Assembly: GCA_965205685.1 (NCBI GenBank)
Contig: OZ242174.1
Span: 310,001-374,000, forward strand
DNA length: 64,000 nt
From: WTFY01 sp965205685
GTDB lineage: Bacteria > Pseudomonadota > Gammaproteobacteria > UBA4575
Direction of reading: 5' to 3'
A model generated the notes under the pieces. That model searched no databases. It was not told the origin of the DNA and saw only the letters and a program-made list of their open reading frames with translations. This document shows, in pieces, positions 49,461 to 58,048 of this stretch. Position 1 is the first letter of the stretch; each line of letters starts with the position of its first letter. A program made the translations under genes and the position numbers.

Positions 49461-50443
49461 TCAATCCGGAGGGCCCCAGGCGGGCTCCGGGGCAGAGGCG
49501 CGCCCTAGCGCCTTGAGATAGCCGTCGCGCAGGGCCTGCCAGGAACCCGTGTTCTCCATCGGGTCGTACATCTGCACGTATTCCCAGGGAGTCAGACCGG
49601 CCAGGTTGCGAATGCTGGGATCGGTACCGACCTCGATCAGGGTCTCGACCACGGCCTTCGGGCGCTCGTTGAAGCGGATGGCGCTGTGCAGCGCAGTCGC
49701 CCCGGCACGGTCCTGGACATTGGGATCCGCGCCCGACTTGACCAGAACCCGGATCGCATCGGAGCCGCCGGAGTAGGTCGCTGCCCAGTGCAGGGGGGCG
49801 GAGCCGTTTGCGGTGCGCACGTTCGGATCGGCCCCGGCCTTGGACAGGATGCGGATCACGGCCTTGGGGTGCGTGGCGTAGCGTGCCGCACGGTGCAGGG
49901 CGGTGGTGCCGTAGTAGCCGCGGGCATGGGGGTCGGCGCCGATCTTGAGCAGGGTCTCCGTGATCCCGGCGGCGTGGTGCGGATCGACCACGGCCACGTG
50001 CATGGCATCCAGCCGTAATGGTCCTGGCGGTTCGGGTCGGCCCCGGCGCGCGCCAGCGCCTCGATGACGCGCAGGTTCTCGTTCAGGTCCACGGCCGCGT
50101 GCAGCGGCGTGGTGCCTTCTGCGGCCAGTGCATTGGGATCGGCCCCGGCTTCGACCAGCAGCCCGATGACCGCGGGCTTGTTGCTGTGCATCGCCGCCAC
50201 GTGGATCGGGTTCTCGCCGAAGAAGTTGCGCACCTCAAGGCTGGCCCCGGCCTCAAGGCAGGTGCGCACATCAGAGACGTGCGCCTGCTGGAAGAACTCC
50301 TTCGTGTTCCACTGGCTGCAGTCGGCCCGCACCCGGGAATCCTCGCAGCCGATGCCCAGGGTTGCCACCAGGAGCAGCAGCGCCCACTGCCCGGGCGCAG
50401 ACAGGCCCAGGGCAGGGAAGCGGGGTATGGGCAAATTCATCAT
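49461..50443 (-). pseudogene. secreted ankyrin-repeat protein 2, frameshifted
   Basis: Two overlapping frames together encode one ankyrin protein. The first (50443 down to about 50010) has a signal-like start and CSQWNTKEFFQQAHVSDVRT, repeats, and is intact up to DPNRQDHYGW. There the frame shifts: the natural continuation AMHVAVVDPHHAAGITETLL is in the other frame (from about 50005 to 49461). Loss of one base near 50007-50010 explains it. The start overlaps the stop of the TesA-ankyrin gene by ATGA. Either a real pseudogene, a sequencing error or frameshift expression. Confidence 0.7.
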
Positions 50444-51468
50444 CGTTTTGCGGCCTGCATCAGGGTTGTGGCCATGGCCGGGTTGGCCGGATTGTAGCTG
50501 GTCCAGTGCAGGGCCGTCGCGCCAATCTTGTCGGTGGCGTGCAGGTCGGCGCCGCCGTTCAGCAATGCCGTGATGATTGCCGGGTTGTGGTTGTAGCCGG
50601 CCGCGAAGTGCAGCGGCGTGGCACCGTTGTCGGCGCTCGCACCGGGATCGGCTCCGGCACCGATCAGCGTCTCGATCAGTGCAGGGCTTGTGCCGTAGCC
50701 CGCCGCCCAGTGCAGCGGGGTCCGCCCCTGGGCGTCACGCTCGTTCACATTCGCCCCGGCACTGAGGCAGCTTCGAACGAGCAGCGCATCCGCTACCTCG
50801 AAAAAGGCCTGCGCATTCCAGTTGCCGCAGGCGGGACCCCGGGCGACCCTCTGGGTGGGCCGCAGCACCAACGCTTCGAGATGTACCCAGACGTTCTCGA
50901 GGATGCGCGCCTGGGCGGTGGCACTCGGATGGATGCCGTCGAGCTGCATGCCGTCCGGCATGCGCGCTACCCCTTCGAGCAGGTTCGGCACCAATGCCAG
51001 CCGGTGGGTCTGGGCAAGGCTTGCGTAGTTCTCGAAGAAGGGGGTGGTGTAACGCGGTCCGTAGTTGGGCGGCAAGCGGATGCCGGTCAGGAGTACCTCG
51101 GCGCCGCGCTCGCGGATCAGTCGAATCATCGCCTCGATGTTCTCGCGGATGTGTTTGACGGGCATGCCGCGGAGCCCGTCGTTGCCGCCGAGTTCCAGGA
51201 TCACCCAGGAAGGCGTATGGTGGTCGAGCACGCCCGGCAGCCGCGCCAGTCCACCGACGGTGGTCTCGCCGCTGACACTGGCGTTGACGACCTGAACGGG
51301 AATTCCCTCACGCTTCAGGTGCTCGTCCAGCAGGTGCACCCAGCCCTGCTCCTCGGGGATGCCGAAGGCCGCACTCAGGCTGTTGCCATACACCAGCAAC
51401 ACGCGTGCACCCGCGGGGTGTGCGAGGATGCAGAGCAGCAGTACGGATACGAGCCAGCGGATCTTCAT
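50440..51468 (-). CDS. tesA: TesA-like SGNH esterase fused to ankyrin repeats
   Basis: 342 residues. Signal peptide IRWLVSVLLLCILAHPAGA. Residues 22-205 form a TesA-type SGNH hydrolase: block I VYGNSLSAAFGI (catalytic Ser; Asp of the usual GDSL is Asn), block III ELGGNDGLRGMP, block V QLDGIHPSATAQ (Asp and His). Residues about 212-342 carry the module CGNWNAQAFFEVADALLVRS plus three ankyrin repeats. TesA is a periplasmic thioesterase/lysophospholipase. Divergent from ybbA, as the usual tesA-ybbAP arrangement. The ankyrin fusion is unusual. Confidence 0.85.
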   Translation of the reverse strand: MKIRWLVSVLLLCILAHPAGARVLLVYGNSLSAAFGIPEEQGWVHLLDEHLKREGIPVQVVNASVSGETTVGGLARLPGVLDHHTPSWVILELGGNDGLRGMPVKHIRENIEAMIRLIRERGAEVLLTGIRLPPNYGPRYTTPFFENYASLAQTHRLALVPNLLEGVARMPDGMQLDGIHPSATAQARILENVWVHLEALVLRPTQRVARGPACGNWNAQAFFEVADALLVRSCLSAGANVNERDAQGRTPLHWAAGYGTSPALIETLIGAGADPGASADNGATPLHFAAGYNHNPAIITALLNGGADLHATDKIGATALHWTSYNPANPAMATTLMQAAKR

Positions 51469-51561
51469 GGCAGTTTGGCCCGGGCGGGCAGGCGCTTGTT
51501 GTTCGCATTTGAATATAATGGCGATGACCCTTCAGATGCAATCCGAACATCGGGGGATTCC

Positions 51562-52254
51562 ATGATACGCACCGTCGATCTCGTCAAGCGCGTGGCGACC
51601 CGTGAAGGGGAGCTGACGATACTCGCAGGCATCAGCCTGGAGATTGCGCGTGCGCAATCGGTGGCCGTGGCCGGCGCCTCCGGGTCCGGCAAGTCGACGC
51701 TGCTCGCGCTCATGGCAGGCCTCGATGTCGCCACCTCGGGCGAGGTAATCCTCGACGGTCATCACCTCTCGGCCCTGGATGAGGAACAGCGCGCAGCACT
51801 TCGTGCGCGCTATATCGGTTTCGTGTTCCAGTCCTTCCACCTGCTGCCCGGGCTCACGGCCCTTGAAAACGTCATGCTGCCGATCGAGCTTGCCGGGCAG
51901 GGTACGGCCAAAACCAAGGCCAGGGGCGTGCTTGAGCGCGTCGGTCTCGGTGCGCGCCTGCACCACTATCCCGGGCAGCTTTCCGGCGGCGAGCAGCAGC
52001 GCGTGGCGATGGCGCGCGCCTTCGCCACCCGCGCCCCGGTGCTGTTCGCCGATGAGCCGACCGGAAACCTGGACACCGACACGGGCGCGCGCGTGATCGA
52101 TCTCCTGTTCGACCTCAACCGCGAGTTCGAGACCACACTGGTGCTGGTCACCCACGACGTGCGCCTGGCCGCGCGCTGCGATCGCCTCCTGCACCTTGCG
52201 CGCGGGCGTATCGTCGAGGCCGCTGCAGGCGAGGATAGTGCTTATGTCGGCTGA
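51562..52254 (+). CDS. ybbA: YbbA-like ABC transporter ATPase
   Basis: 230 residues from the ATG at 51562 (GGGGGATTCC upstream); the long upstream frame is a shadow of tesA. Walker A GASGSGKSTLLAL (about 38-50), VFQSFHLLPGLTALENVMLP, signature LSGGEQQRVAMAR and Walker B LFADEPTGNLD are of the LolD/MacB type. With YbbP it forms a putative exporter/lipoprotein-processing complex. Overlaps ybbP by 11 bp. Confidence 0.92.
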   Translation: MIRTVDLVKRVATREGELTILAGISLEIARAQSVAVAGASGSGKSTLLALMAGLDVATSGEVILDGHHLSALDEEQRAALRARYIGFVFQSFHLLPGLTALENVMLPIELAGQGTAKTKARGVLERVGLGARLHHYPGQLSGGEQQRVAMARAFATRAPVLFADEPTGNLDTDTGARVIDLLFDLNREFETTLVLVTHDVRLAARCDRLLHLARGRIVEAAAGEDSAYVG

Positions 52255-54808
52255 GATGCGTGCGGTTTCGGGTATGCGCCTGTGGGCCCTGGCCGCACGC
52301 CTCTTGTTTCGCGACTGGCGCGGCGGGGAGCTTCGCGTGCTCGCGCTGGCACTTGCCGTTGCGGTCGCCTCGACCGTGGCCGTGGCACTTTTCACCGAGC
52401 GCCTGGAGATGGCCATCGAGCGCGAGGCCACCCGCATTCTGGCTGCGGACCGCATCCTGCGCACGCCGCATCCCGTGCCATTCGAGATCCTTGAAGCGGC
52501 CAGGGCCCGCGGCCTGGCACTGGCGCGCACGCTGAACTTCGTCTCCATGGCCTTCTCCGATCAGGCCAGCACGCTGGTCTCGGTCAAGGCGGTGAGCGAT
52601 GCCTACCCGCTTCGCGGACAGCTCGAGGCCGCAGATCGCCCGTTTACTCCACCCCGGGCCGCCCTGCATGGACCGGCCCCGGGAGAAGCCTGGCTTGAAG
52701 CACGTGCCTTGCGCGCCCTGGAGCTTTCCGTCGGCGAGCATGTCTCGCTTGGCGAGACCGAACTTCGCATTGCTGCAGTACTCATCACCGAGCCCGACCG
52801 CGGGCTTGGCGGGATGCTCGACAATGCCGGCCCGCGCCTTCTCATGCACGTTGCGGACGTGCCTGCCACCGGCATGGTGCAGTTTGGCTCGCGCGTCAAC
52901 TACCGCTACCTGTTCGCCCATCCCGACCCGCCCGCGCTTGAGGCCTTCGGACAGTGGCTCGCCAAGGCCTACGCCGGGCAATACTCGTTGCGCGATGTGC
53001 GAACACAAAGCCGCACCGTGGCCGAAGCCCTGGATCGCTCGGCCCGTTTCCTGCACCTCGGGGCGGGTCTCGCGGTACTGCTTGCAGGACTCGCCATTGC
53101 CCTGGCCTCGCGCCGCTACAGCGTGCGCCACTACGACTACGTGGCCATCCTCAAGACCCTGGGGGCCGGTGCACGGGACATCGGCTTGCTGTACCTGCTC
53201 ATCGTGCTGATGCTGGGGGCCACCGCAACGCTGGCCGGCTGTGCCCTCGGTGCGCTCATCCACCATGGCCTCCTGGCGGCGCTCGATCCGCTGGTGGCGA
53301 TCGAGCTGCCGGCTGCGGGGCCACGCGCCTTTGCCATCGGTGCGACCACCAGCCTCGCCTGCCTGCTGTTTTTCGCCCTGCCGCCGCTGCTCGCCCTGTA
53401 CAGGATTCCGGCGCTTCGCGTGCTGCACAGGGAGCTCGGCGATGCACGTGGTGGCGAGTGGATGCCGTACGGCATCGGCGCGCTCGGCGCGCTCGCCCTG
53501 GTGTACGCCCTGAGCGGCGACCTGGCCCTGACGGGCTGGCTGGTTGTGGTCCTGGCCGTCGCCGGGTTGTGCCTTGCGGGGCTTGCCTGGGCATTCCTGC
53601 GCGGCAGTTCGGTGCTTGGCATGGGCGCCGGGCGTGCCTGGAGCCTGGCGCTTTCGGGACTCAGGCGAAGACGCATCTCGAACCTGCTGCAGGTCAGTGT
53701 GTTCGCACTTGCCCTGACGGCCCTGCTGGTGCTGGCCGTGGTGCGCACCGACCTGGTCAACGACTGGCGCGCGCAGTGGCCCGAATCCGCCCCGAACCAT
53801 TTCATGACCAACGTGGCGGAGGCCGACATCCCCGCGATCACGGCCTTTCTTTCACACCAGGCCATCGAGGTGCAGGCCTTCTATCCTTTGCTGAGCGCGC
53901 GCATGACCGCCATCAACGGAGCCGCGCCCGACCCGCAGGGGCCCTTTTTCTGGAGCGATCGCATGCGGCGCGACCCGCGCAGCACACCCGGGGACACCCG
54001 CGGTGCGCTTCGCCACCGAAGGGTCACCTGGACGCAGGAGCTGCCCACAGACAACCGGGTGCTTGCCGGGCGCTGGTGGGGACAGGAATCTGTCCCGGGC
54101 GAGGTCTCGATCGAGCATGAATACGCCACGTGGCTTGGCATCGGGCTCGGCGATGTCCTGGAGTTCGAGATCAACCAGCAGCACGTGCAGGCCCGGGTGG
54201 CCAGCATCCGAAGCGTGACGTGGGAGACCATGCAGCCGAACTTTTTCCTGATCTTCTCACCCGGGACCCTGGACCAATACGGGGCCACCTACCTGTCGAC
54301 ATTTGCCCTCGAGCCCTACGAGAAACCCCTGCTGGATGCGCTCACCCGGGCGTTTCCGACCGTGGTGGTGATCGAGGTCGATGCCCTGGTAGAGCAGATC
54401 CGCACCGTGGTCCGCCAGGTGAGCCTGGCCATCGAGCTGATCTTCGCGCTGGTGCTGGGCGCGGGGCTGCTGGTGCTGCTGGCCTGCATCCAGGCGAGCC
54501 TGGATGAGCGTTTCGCCGAGCATGCGGTGCTTCGCACCCTCGGCGCAGGGCGGCGCCTGATTCTCACCTCGCTGCTCATCGAGTTCGCCTGGCTCGGCCT
54601 GGTGGCCGGGGGGCTGGCCGCCCTCGGGGCGGAGGCGGTGGTGTACTACCTGCAAACGCAGGTGTTCGAGCAGGGCTTTCGCGCACACGCCTGGGTGTGG
54701 CTCGCAGCCCCGCTGCTCGGCATGGGCGTGATCGCGGGCCTTGGCATGGCAGCCACGCACGGGCTGTTGCGTGCCCATCCCCTGGCCCTGTTGCAGCGCC
54801 TCGCCTGA
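52244..54808 (+). CDS. ybbP: YbbP-like FtsX-family permease
   Basis: 854 residues from the ATG at 52244. N-terminal span (VLALALAVAVASTVAVALF), large periplasmic domains, and FtsX-type spans near 265-400 (HLGAGLAVLLAGLAIALASRR), 425-520 and the C-terminal set (LILTSLLIEFAWLGLVAGGL, and ALGAEAVVYYL). It matches YbbP, partner of YbbA. The pair lies next to tesA in many Gammaproteobacteria, so this is normally a core locus; here it is inside an element block. Confidence 0.9.
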   Translation: MSAEMRAVSGMRLWALAARLLFRDWRGGELRVLALALAVAVASTVAVALFTERLEMAIEREATRILAADRILRTPHPVPFEILEAARARGLALARTLNFVSMAFSDQASTLVSVKAVSDAYPLRGQLEAADRPFTPPRAALHGPAPGEAWLEARALRALELSVGEHVSLGETELRIAAVLITEPDRGLGGMLDNAGPRLLMHVADVPATGMVQFGSRVNYRYLFAHPDPPALEAFGQWLAKAYAGQYSLRDVRTQSRTVAEALDRSARFLHLGAGLAVLLAGLAIALASRRYSVRHYDYVAILKTLGAGARDIGLLYLLIVLMLGATATLAGCALGALIHHGLLAALDPLVAIELPAAGPRAFAIGATTSLACLLFFALPPLLALYRIPALRVLHRELGDARGGEWMPYGIGALGALALVYALSGDLALTGWLVVVLAVAGLCLAGLAWAFLRGSSVLGMGAGRAWSLALSGLRRRRISNLLQVSVFALALTALLVLAVVRTDLVNDWRAQWPESAPNHFMTNVAEADIPAITAFLSHQAIEVQAFYPLLSARMTAINGAAPDPQGPFFWSDRMRRDPRSTPGDTRGALRHRRVTWTQELPTDNRVLAGRWWGQESVPGEVSIEHEYATWLGIGLGDVLEFEINQQHVQARVASIRSVTWETMQPNFFLIFSPGTLDQYGATYLSTFALEPYEKPLLDALTRAFPTVVVIEVDALVEQIRTVVRQVSLAIELIFALVLGAGLLVLLACIQASLDERFAEHAVLRTLGAGRRLILTSLLIEFAWLGLVAGGLAALGAEAVVYYLQTQVFEQGFRAHAWVWLAAPLLGMGVIAGLGMAATHGLLRAHPLALLQRLA

Positions 54809-55278
54809 GCCGGGCTTGCTTGCCAATGGCGGTTGCCCTCGCAGACGAAGGTGTTATAGACTTTAACGTGCTAACCCTACTAGGGTTTCGTAGCCGGGCT
54901 ATCTGCCGAATGCAATACCATCCCGGCACGGTAAATAGGCTTATTTTCTGTGCCACGTGGAAACAGGCAGAGACTTCCACTTCTTAGTAGACGTTAGCAA
55001 ATGGCCCGGCACCATTCCGAGATTTGCAAACGTCCAAGCCCCTGCATGATTTGTTGGTGTTCCTGGATCAGGAAGGCACTTCCCACAGAAGCGGCGGGCT
55101 TGCTGTGACGTAATTCGATCACGGCGCCAGGCCAGTCGGGACCCGCCTTCAGATGCGCTTCGCCCAACAGGGATTTCGCCGAATCTTCGCTTGGGTGAGC
55201 CGCCCTCTCGAAGTTGAACTAAAGCGCGCCCCTGCTTGAATCGATTTCTCCTCGCACGCGCCCTCGTCATGTCCCACC
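54809..55278. other. gene-free region at right border of the cargo block
   Basis: 470 bp between ybbP and the RAQPRD gene. I see no supported gene: a 109-residue minus-strand frame has no family character. A 15-bp palindrome AACCCTA-C-TAGGGTT lies at 54873-54887. The region marks the right boundary of the cargo inserted between the PFL_4697 and RAQPRD genes. Confidence 0.4.
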
Positions 55279-55614
55279 ATGGCGCGCATGAAGCTCAAGT
55301 ACCCATACCGATGGATTTCCTTCGCACCCCTGCTGCTCGCAGGGCTGATGTTGCATGCCGGTCCTGTACAGGCCGAGGACCCGGCAGGCATGGAGGCCGA
55401 GATGCTGGCCCGGATCGCGCATGAGCTGCAAGCGCTCGAGCCGCTGATCGAAAAGGCCGAATCCGCCGCAGTACCCGAGGCCCGCATCCGCTTTCGCTAT
55501 GACTGGCTGCGCCGGGACCTGGCCCGCGTGCGGGCCGGGCTCGAGATCCATCTCGAGACCGCCGCGGACGAACCCCGGACCTTCGCGCCGCTTCGCGGCG
55601 ACTACCGGCGATGA
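55279..55614 (+). CDS. RAQPRD-family integrative element protein
   Basis: 111 residues (start 55279 or ATG at 55288). Signal peptide WISFAPLLLAGLMLHAGPV. Mature helices end in FRYDWLRRDLARVRAGLEIH and LRGDYRR, the signature of the RAQPRD family that opens the second transfer block. Periplasmic, likely part of the mating-pair apparatus. Confidence 0.88.
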   Translation: MARMKLKYPYRWISFAPLLLAGLMLHAGPVQAEDPAGMEAEMLARIAHELQALEPLIEKAESAAVPEARIRFRYDWLRRDLARVRAGLEIHLETAADEPRTFAPLRGDYRR

Positions 55615-55623
55615 GACCCGGAT

Positions 55624-55854
55624 ATGAACAGTGCCCAACAGGCCGCCTTCCAGGCCGGATCGGGGGTCAGTCCCGCAAGCCTGCTCGCGGCCATTGCCGC
55701 GGTCACGCTCACGCTCGCCATCATCTGGGCGGTGTGGGTGGTGATCGGCAGCTTTCGCGCCTGGCAGGGCGGGCAGGCCGACCTGTTCGATCTCGCCTGG
55801 GCGACGCTTCGCGCCAGCATCATCCTGATGGTGCTGGGTTTTTACCTGCGCTGA
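55624..55854 (+). CDS. element membrane protein, DUF3262/PFL_4701-like
   Basis: 76 residues with two membrane helices (LLAAIAAVTLTLAIIWAVWV and TLRASIILMVLGFYL). MNSAQQAAFQAGSGVSPASL is the usual start of this family. It resembles small pilin-like or channel proteins of type IV secretion systems and is always next to the RAQPRD gene. Confidence 0.85.
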   Translation: MNSAQQAAFQAGSGVSPASLLAAIAAVTLTLAIIWAVWVVIGSFRAWQGGQADLFDLAWATLRASIILMVLGFYLR

Positions 55855-55909
55855 GGTGCGCCTCAGCGCTGCGCGGAGATTTCACACTCCATCACCAAAG
55901 GACACAACA

Positions 55910-56260
55910 ATGATGACCAAGACTCTCAAACGCACCACCCCTGCACTCGCACTGCCGCTTTTGTTCACTGCCCTGCCCACCCGGGCCGCCTTGCCCACCC
56001 CGGTCGCCCCCAGCACCAACCCGGACGCCGGCGACTGGATCGGGCTGATCCAGGGATACATCAAGGACGGCGGCCTGGTGCTCGGGCTCGCCATCGCGGT
56101 ACTCGGTTTCCTGTGGGTGGCCTACCTCGGCTTTGCCAAGTTCAACGAGGCGCGCCAGGGCAAGGCCGAGTGGGCCGAGGTCGGCGTGCTCGGCATCGTT
56201 GGCGCCATCGTGCTGACGTTCGCCTCCTACCTGCTGAGTGAAGCCGCGGGCGTCATCTGA
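55910..56260 (+). CDS. element membrane protein, DUF2976/PFL_4702-like (TraA/pilin-like)
   Basis: 116 residues from the ATG at 55910. A signal peptide (ALALPLLFTALPTRA) is followed by PVAPSTNPDAGDWIGLIQGY and two helices (VLGLAIAVLGFLWVAYLGFA; VGVLGIVGAIVLTFASYLL). This is the pattern of small pilin/VirB2-like subunits. Just upstream of the DUF3487 gene. Confidence 0.85.
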   Translation: MMTKTLKRTTPALALPLLFTALPTRAALPTPVAPSTNPDAGDWIGLIQGYIKDGGLVLGLAIAVLGFLWVAYLGFAKFNEARQGKAEWAEVGVLGIVGAIVLTFASYLLSEAAGVI

Positions 56261-56263
56261 GCC

Positions 56264-56641
56264 ATGGCGGGCGAGGAATTGCGTGCCGAGCGCCTCAACT
56301 GCGAGCCGGTGGTCTTCAAGGGCTGCTCGTCGTTCGAACTGGCCATCATTGCCGGGCTGAGTGCGCTGGCATGGCTGCCGGCAAGCCTGGTGCTGTGCGC
56401 GCTTGCGGGCGCGATCACCATGGGCTTTGGCATCGCCGCCATCGGCGTGGTCGCGAGCGTCGTGGTGTTCGCAGGCTTCTTCCAGCGCATCAAGCGCAAT
56501 CGCCCCGACGGCTATTACCAGCAGCGCTTCCTGACTGCGCTGCAGTCCCGCGGTCTGTACCAGGCGGGGTTTGTTCGCCGTGCCGGCGCCTGGGATATCG
56601 GAAGAAGCGCCGGTGCGCCGCTACCGTCACGAAATCGATAA
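56264..56641 (+). CDS. element membrane protein, DUF3487/TIGR03750-like
   Basis: 125 residues. Start region RAERLNCEPVVFKGCSSFEL, then two membrane helices (LAIIAGLSALAWLPASLVLC region and ITMGFGIAAIGVVASVVVFA) and YYQQRFLTALQSRGL. It resembles TraL/VirB3-type inner-membrane proteins. Overlaps the next gene by 29 bp. Confidence 0.86.
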   Translation: MAGEELRAERLNCEPVVFKGCSSFELAIIAGLSALAWLPASLVLCALAGAITMGFGIAAIGVVASVVVFAGFFQRIKRNRPDGYYQQRFLTALQSRGLYQAGFVRRAGAWDIGRSAGAPLPSRNR

Positions 56642-57269
56642 CGTGCGCGCACACCTGCGCTCGCTGTGGGCGGTCATCGCCCTGCAGGCGGTGGTGATCC
56701 TCGCGCTTTGGTTCGGCTGGAGCCAGGCCCCGAAGCACCTCACCGTGCACGTGCCGCCGGACCTTCGCTCCGGCGCCGTGCAGGCCATCGGGCAGGTGCC
56801 CGAGGCCAATGTCTACGCGTTTGCCTTCTACATCTTCCAGCAGCTCAACCGCTGGGCGATGGACGGGGCCGAGGACTACGGGCAGGCGATCTTCCGGGTG
56901 TCCCCCTATCTCAGTGCGCGTTACCGCGCCGAGCTCATCGCCGACATGGAACTCAAGGGCAAGCGCGGTGAGCTGGCCTACCGGGTGCGCGGCGTGCAGG
57001 AAGTGCCGGGCCACGGCTACGGCGAGGCCCGCGTCGATGTTCTGGAGGCCGGCACCTGGGTGGTGTGGCTGGACCTCGAGCTGTCCGAGTCGGTCAAGGG
57101 CATGACCGTGAAGAAGACCCACATCCGCTACCCGATCCGCGTCAAGCGCCTCGACATCGATCCAGAAACCAATCCCTGGGGCCTCGCGCTCGATGGCTTC
57201 GAGGCCCCCGGGCCCCGGCGCCTGCAGGCCTCCGAGCTCGCAGGCCACAGCGAGGGGAAGGCCTCGTGA
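56613..57269 (+). CDS. element protein, DUF2895/PFL_4703-like (VirB8/TraE-like)
   Basis: 218 residues from a GTG at 56613 giving VRRYRHEIDNVRAHLRSLW. One N-terminal membrane helix (VIALQAVVILALWFGW) and a periplasmic domain with VYAFAFYIFQQLNRWAMDG and VKKTHIRYPIRVKRLDI. Fits DUF2895 of these elements, the likely VirB8-like channel component. GTGA overlap with the next gene. Confidence 0.87.
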   Translation: MRRYRHEIDNVRAHLRSLWAVIALQAVVILALWFGWSQAPKHLTVHVPPDLRSGAVQAIGQVPEANVYAFAFYIFQQLNRWAMDGAEDYGQAIFRVSPYLSARYRAELIADMELKGKRGELAYRVRGVQEVPGHGYGEARVDVLEAGTWVVWLDLELSESVKGMTVKKTHIRYPIRVKRLDIDPETNPWGLALDGFEAPGPRRLQASELAGHSEGKAS

Positions 57270-58048
57270 ATTCCAGGCGATGGGGCCCTGCGATCCTGGC
57301 CGCAGGCCTGCTGGCGTTTGTGTTCGCGGACACACTGCATGGCGAAGCCCCGCGGCGCATTCTCTGGGAGAAGGTGCCGATTGCCCTGCAGCTCGGCGTC
57401 GGCACCGAGCGCATCGTGCACTTCCCGGGCCCCGTGACCCTCGGCATCCCGAGCTCGCACACGCACCGCCTTCGTGCGCAAAGCCTCGACGGCACGTTGT
57501 ACCTGATGGCCCACGAAGCCTTCGGGCCCGTGCGCATCCAGGTGCGAAGCACCGACGGCGGACCCATCTACCTGCTGGATGTCGAGGCAAGCGATCACGC
57601 ACCTCCAAGGGCTGCCGTGCAGGTGGAGCTGGCGCCCGCCTCCGTGGCGCGTTCTGATTCCACCGGCACCGGTCGCCGCTTCGGCTACGTGGCGCTGACC
57701 CGCTTTGCGGCAAGAAAGCTGTATGCCCCGAAACGCCTGGCCGGCGATGTGCCGGGCATCGTGCGCGTGCCGGTATCCGGGGCACCCCGGCAACTGGTGC
57801 AAGGGGCCGACATCGAGGCCCGCGCGCTGGCCTCCTGGCGGGCAAGCTCGCGGTTCGTCACGGCCGTGCGGCTCACCAACCGCTCAGGCCGGGGGCACAC
57901 CCTCGATGCGCGCTCGCTTCGAGGCGACTGGCGGGCTGCGACCTTCCAGCACCACCGCCTGCACGCGGTCGGCAGCGAGGCCGACACCACCACCGTCTAC
58001 CTGATCTCGGCGCGCCCGTTCGAGCAGGCGCTTGCGCTTGTTCCATGA
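57266..58048 (+). CDS. element protein, DUF3438/PFL_4704-like (VirB9/TraK-like)
   Basis: 260 residues from the GTG at 57266. Signal-like WGPAILAAGLLAFVFADTL, then ILWEKVPIALQLGVGTERIV and FGYVALTRFAARKLYAPKRL. The beta-rich periplasmic protein corresponds to TraK/VirB9-type components that join the outer-membrane core. 4-bp overlap with the VirB10-like gene. Confidence 0.87.
   Translation: MNSRRWGPAILAAGLLAFVFADTLHGEAPRRILWEKVPIALQLGVGTERIVHFPGPVTLGIPSSHTHRLRAQSLDGTLYLMAHEAFGPVRIQVRSTDGGPIYLLDVEASDHAPPRAAVQVELAPASVARSDSTGTGRRFGYVALTRFAARKLYAPKRLAGDVPGIVRVPVSGAPRQLVQGADIEARALASWRASSRFVTAVRLTNRSGRGHTLDARSLRGDWRAATFQHHRLHAVGSEADTTTVYLISARPFEQALALVP

Noticed and set aside
52148..53800. 550-residue minus-strand frame opposite ybbP
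   Set aside because: Shadow frame in GC-rich DNA with Gln/Arg-rich low-complexity text.
54941..55270. 109-residue minus-strand frame at the cargo border
   Set aside because: No ribosome site, Arg-rich biased composition, no recognisable domain.
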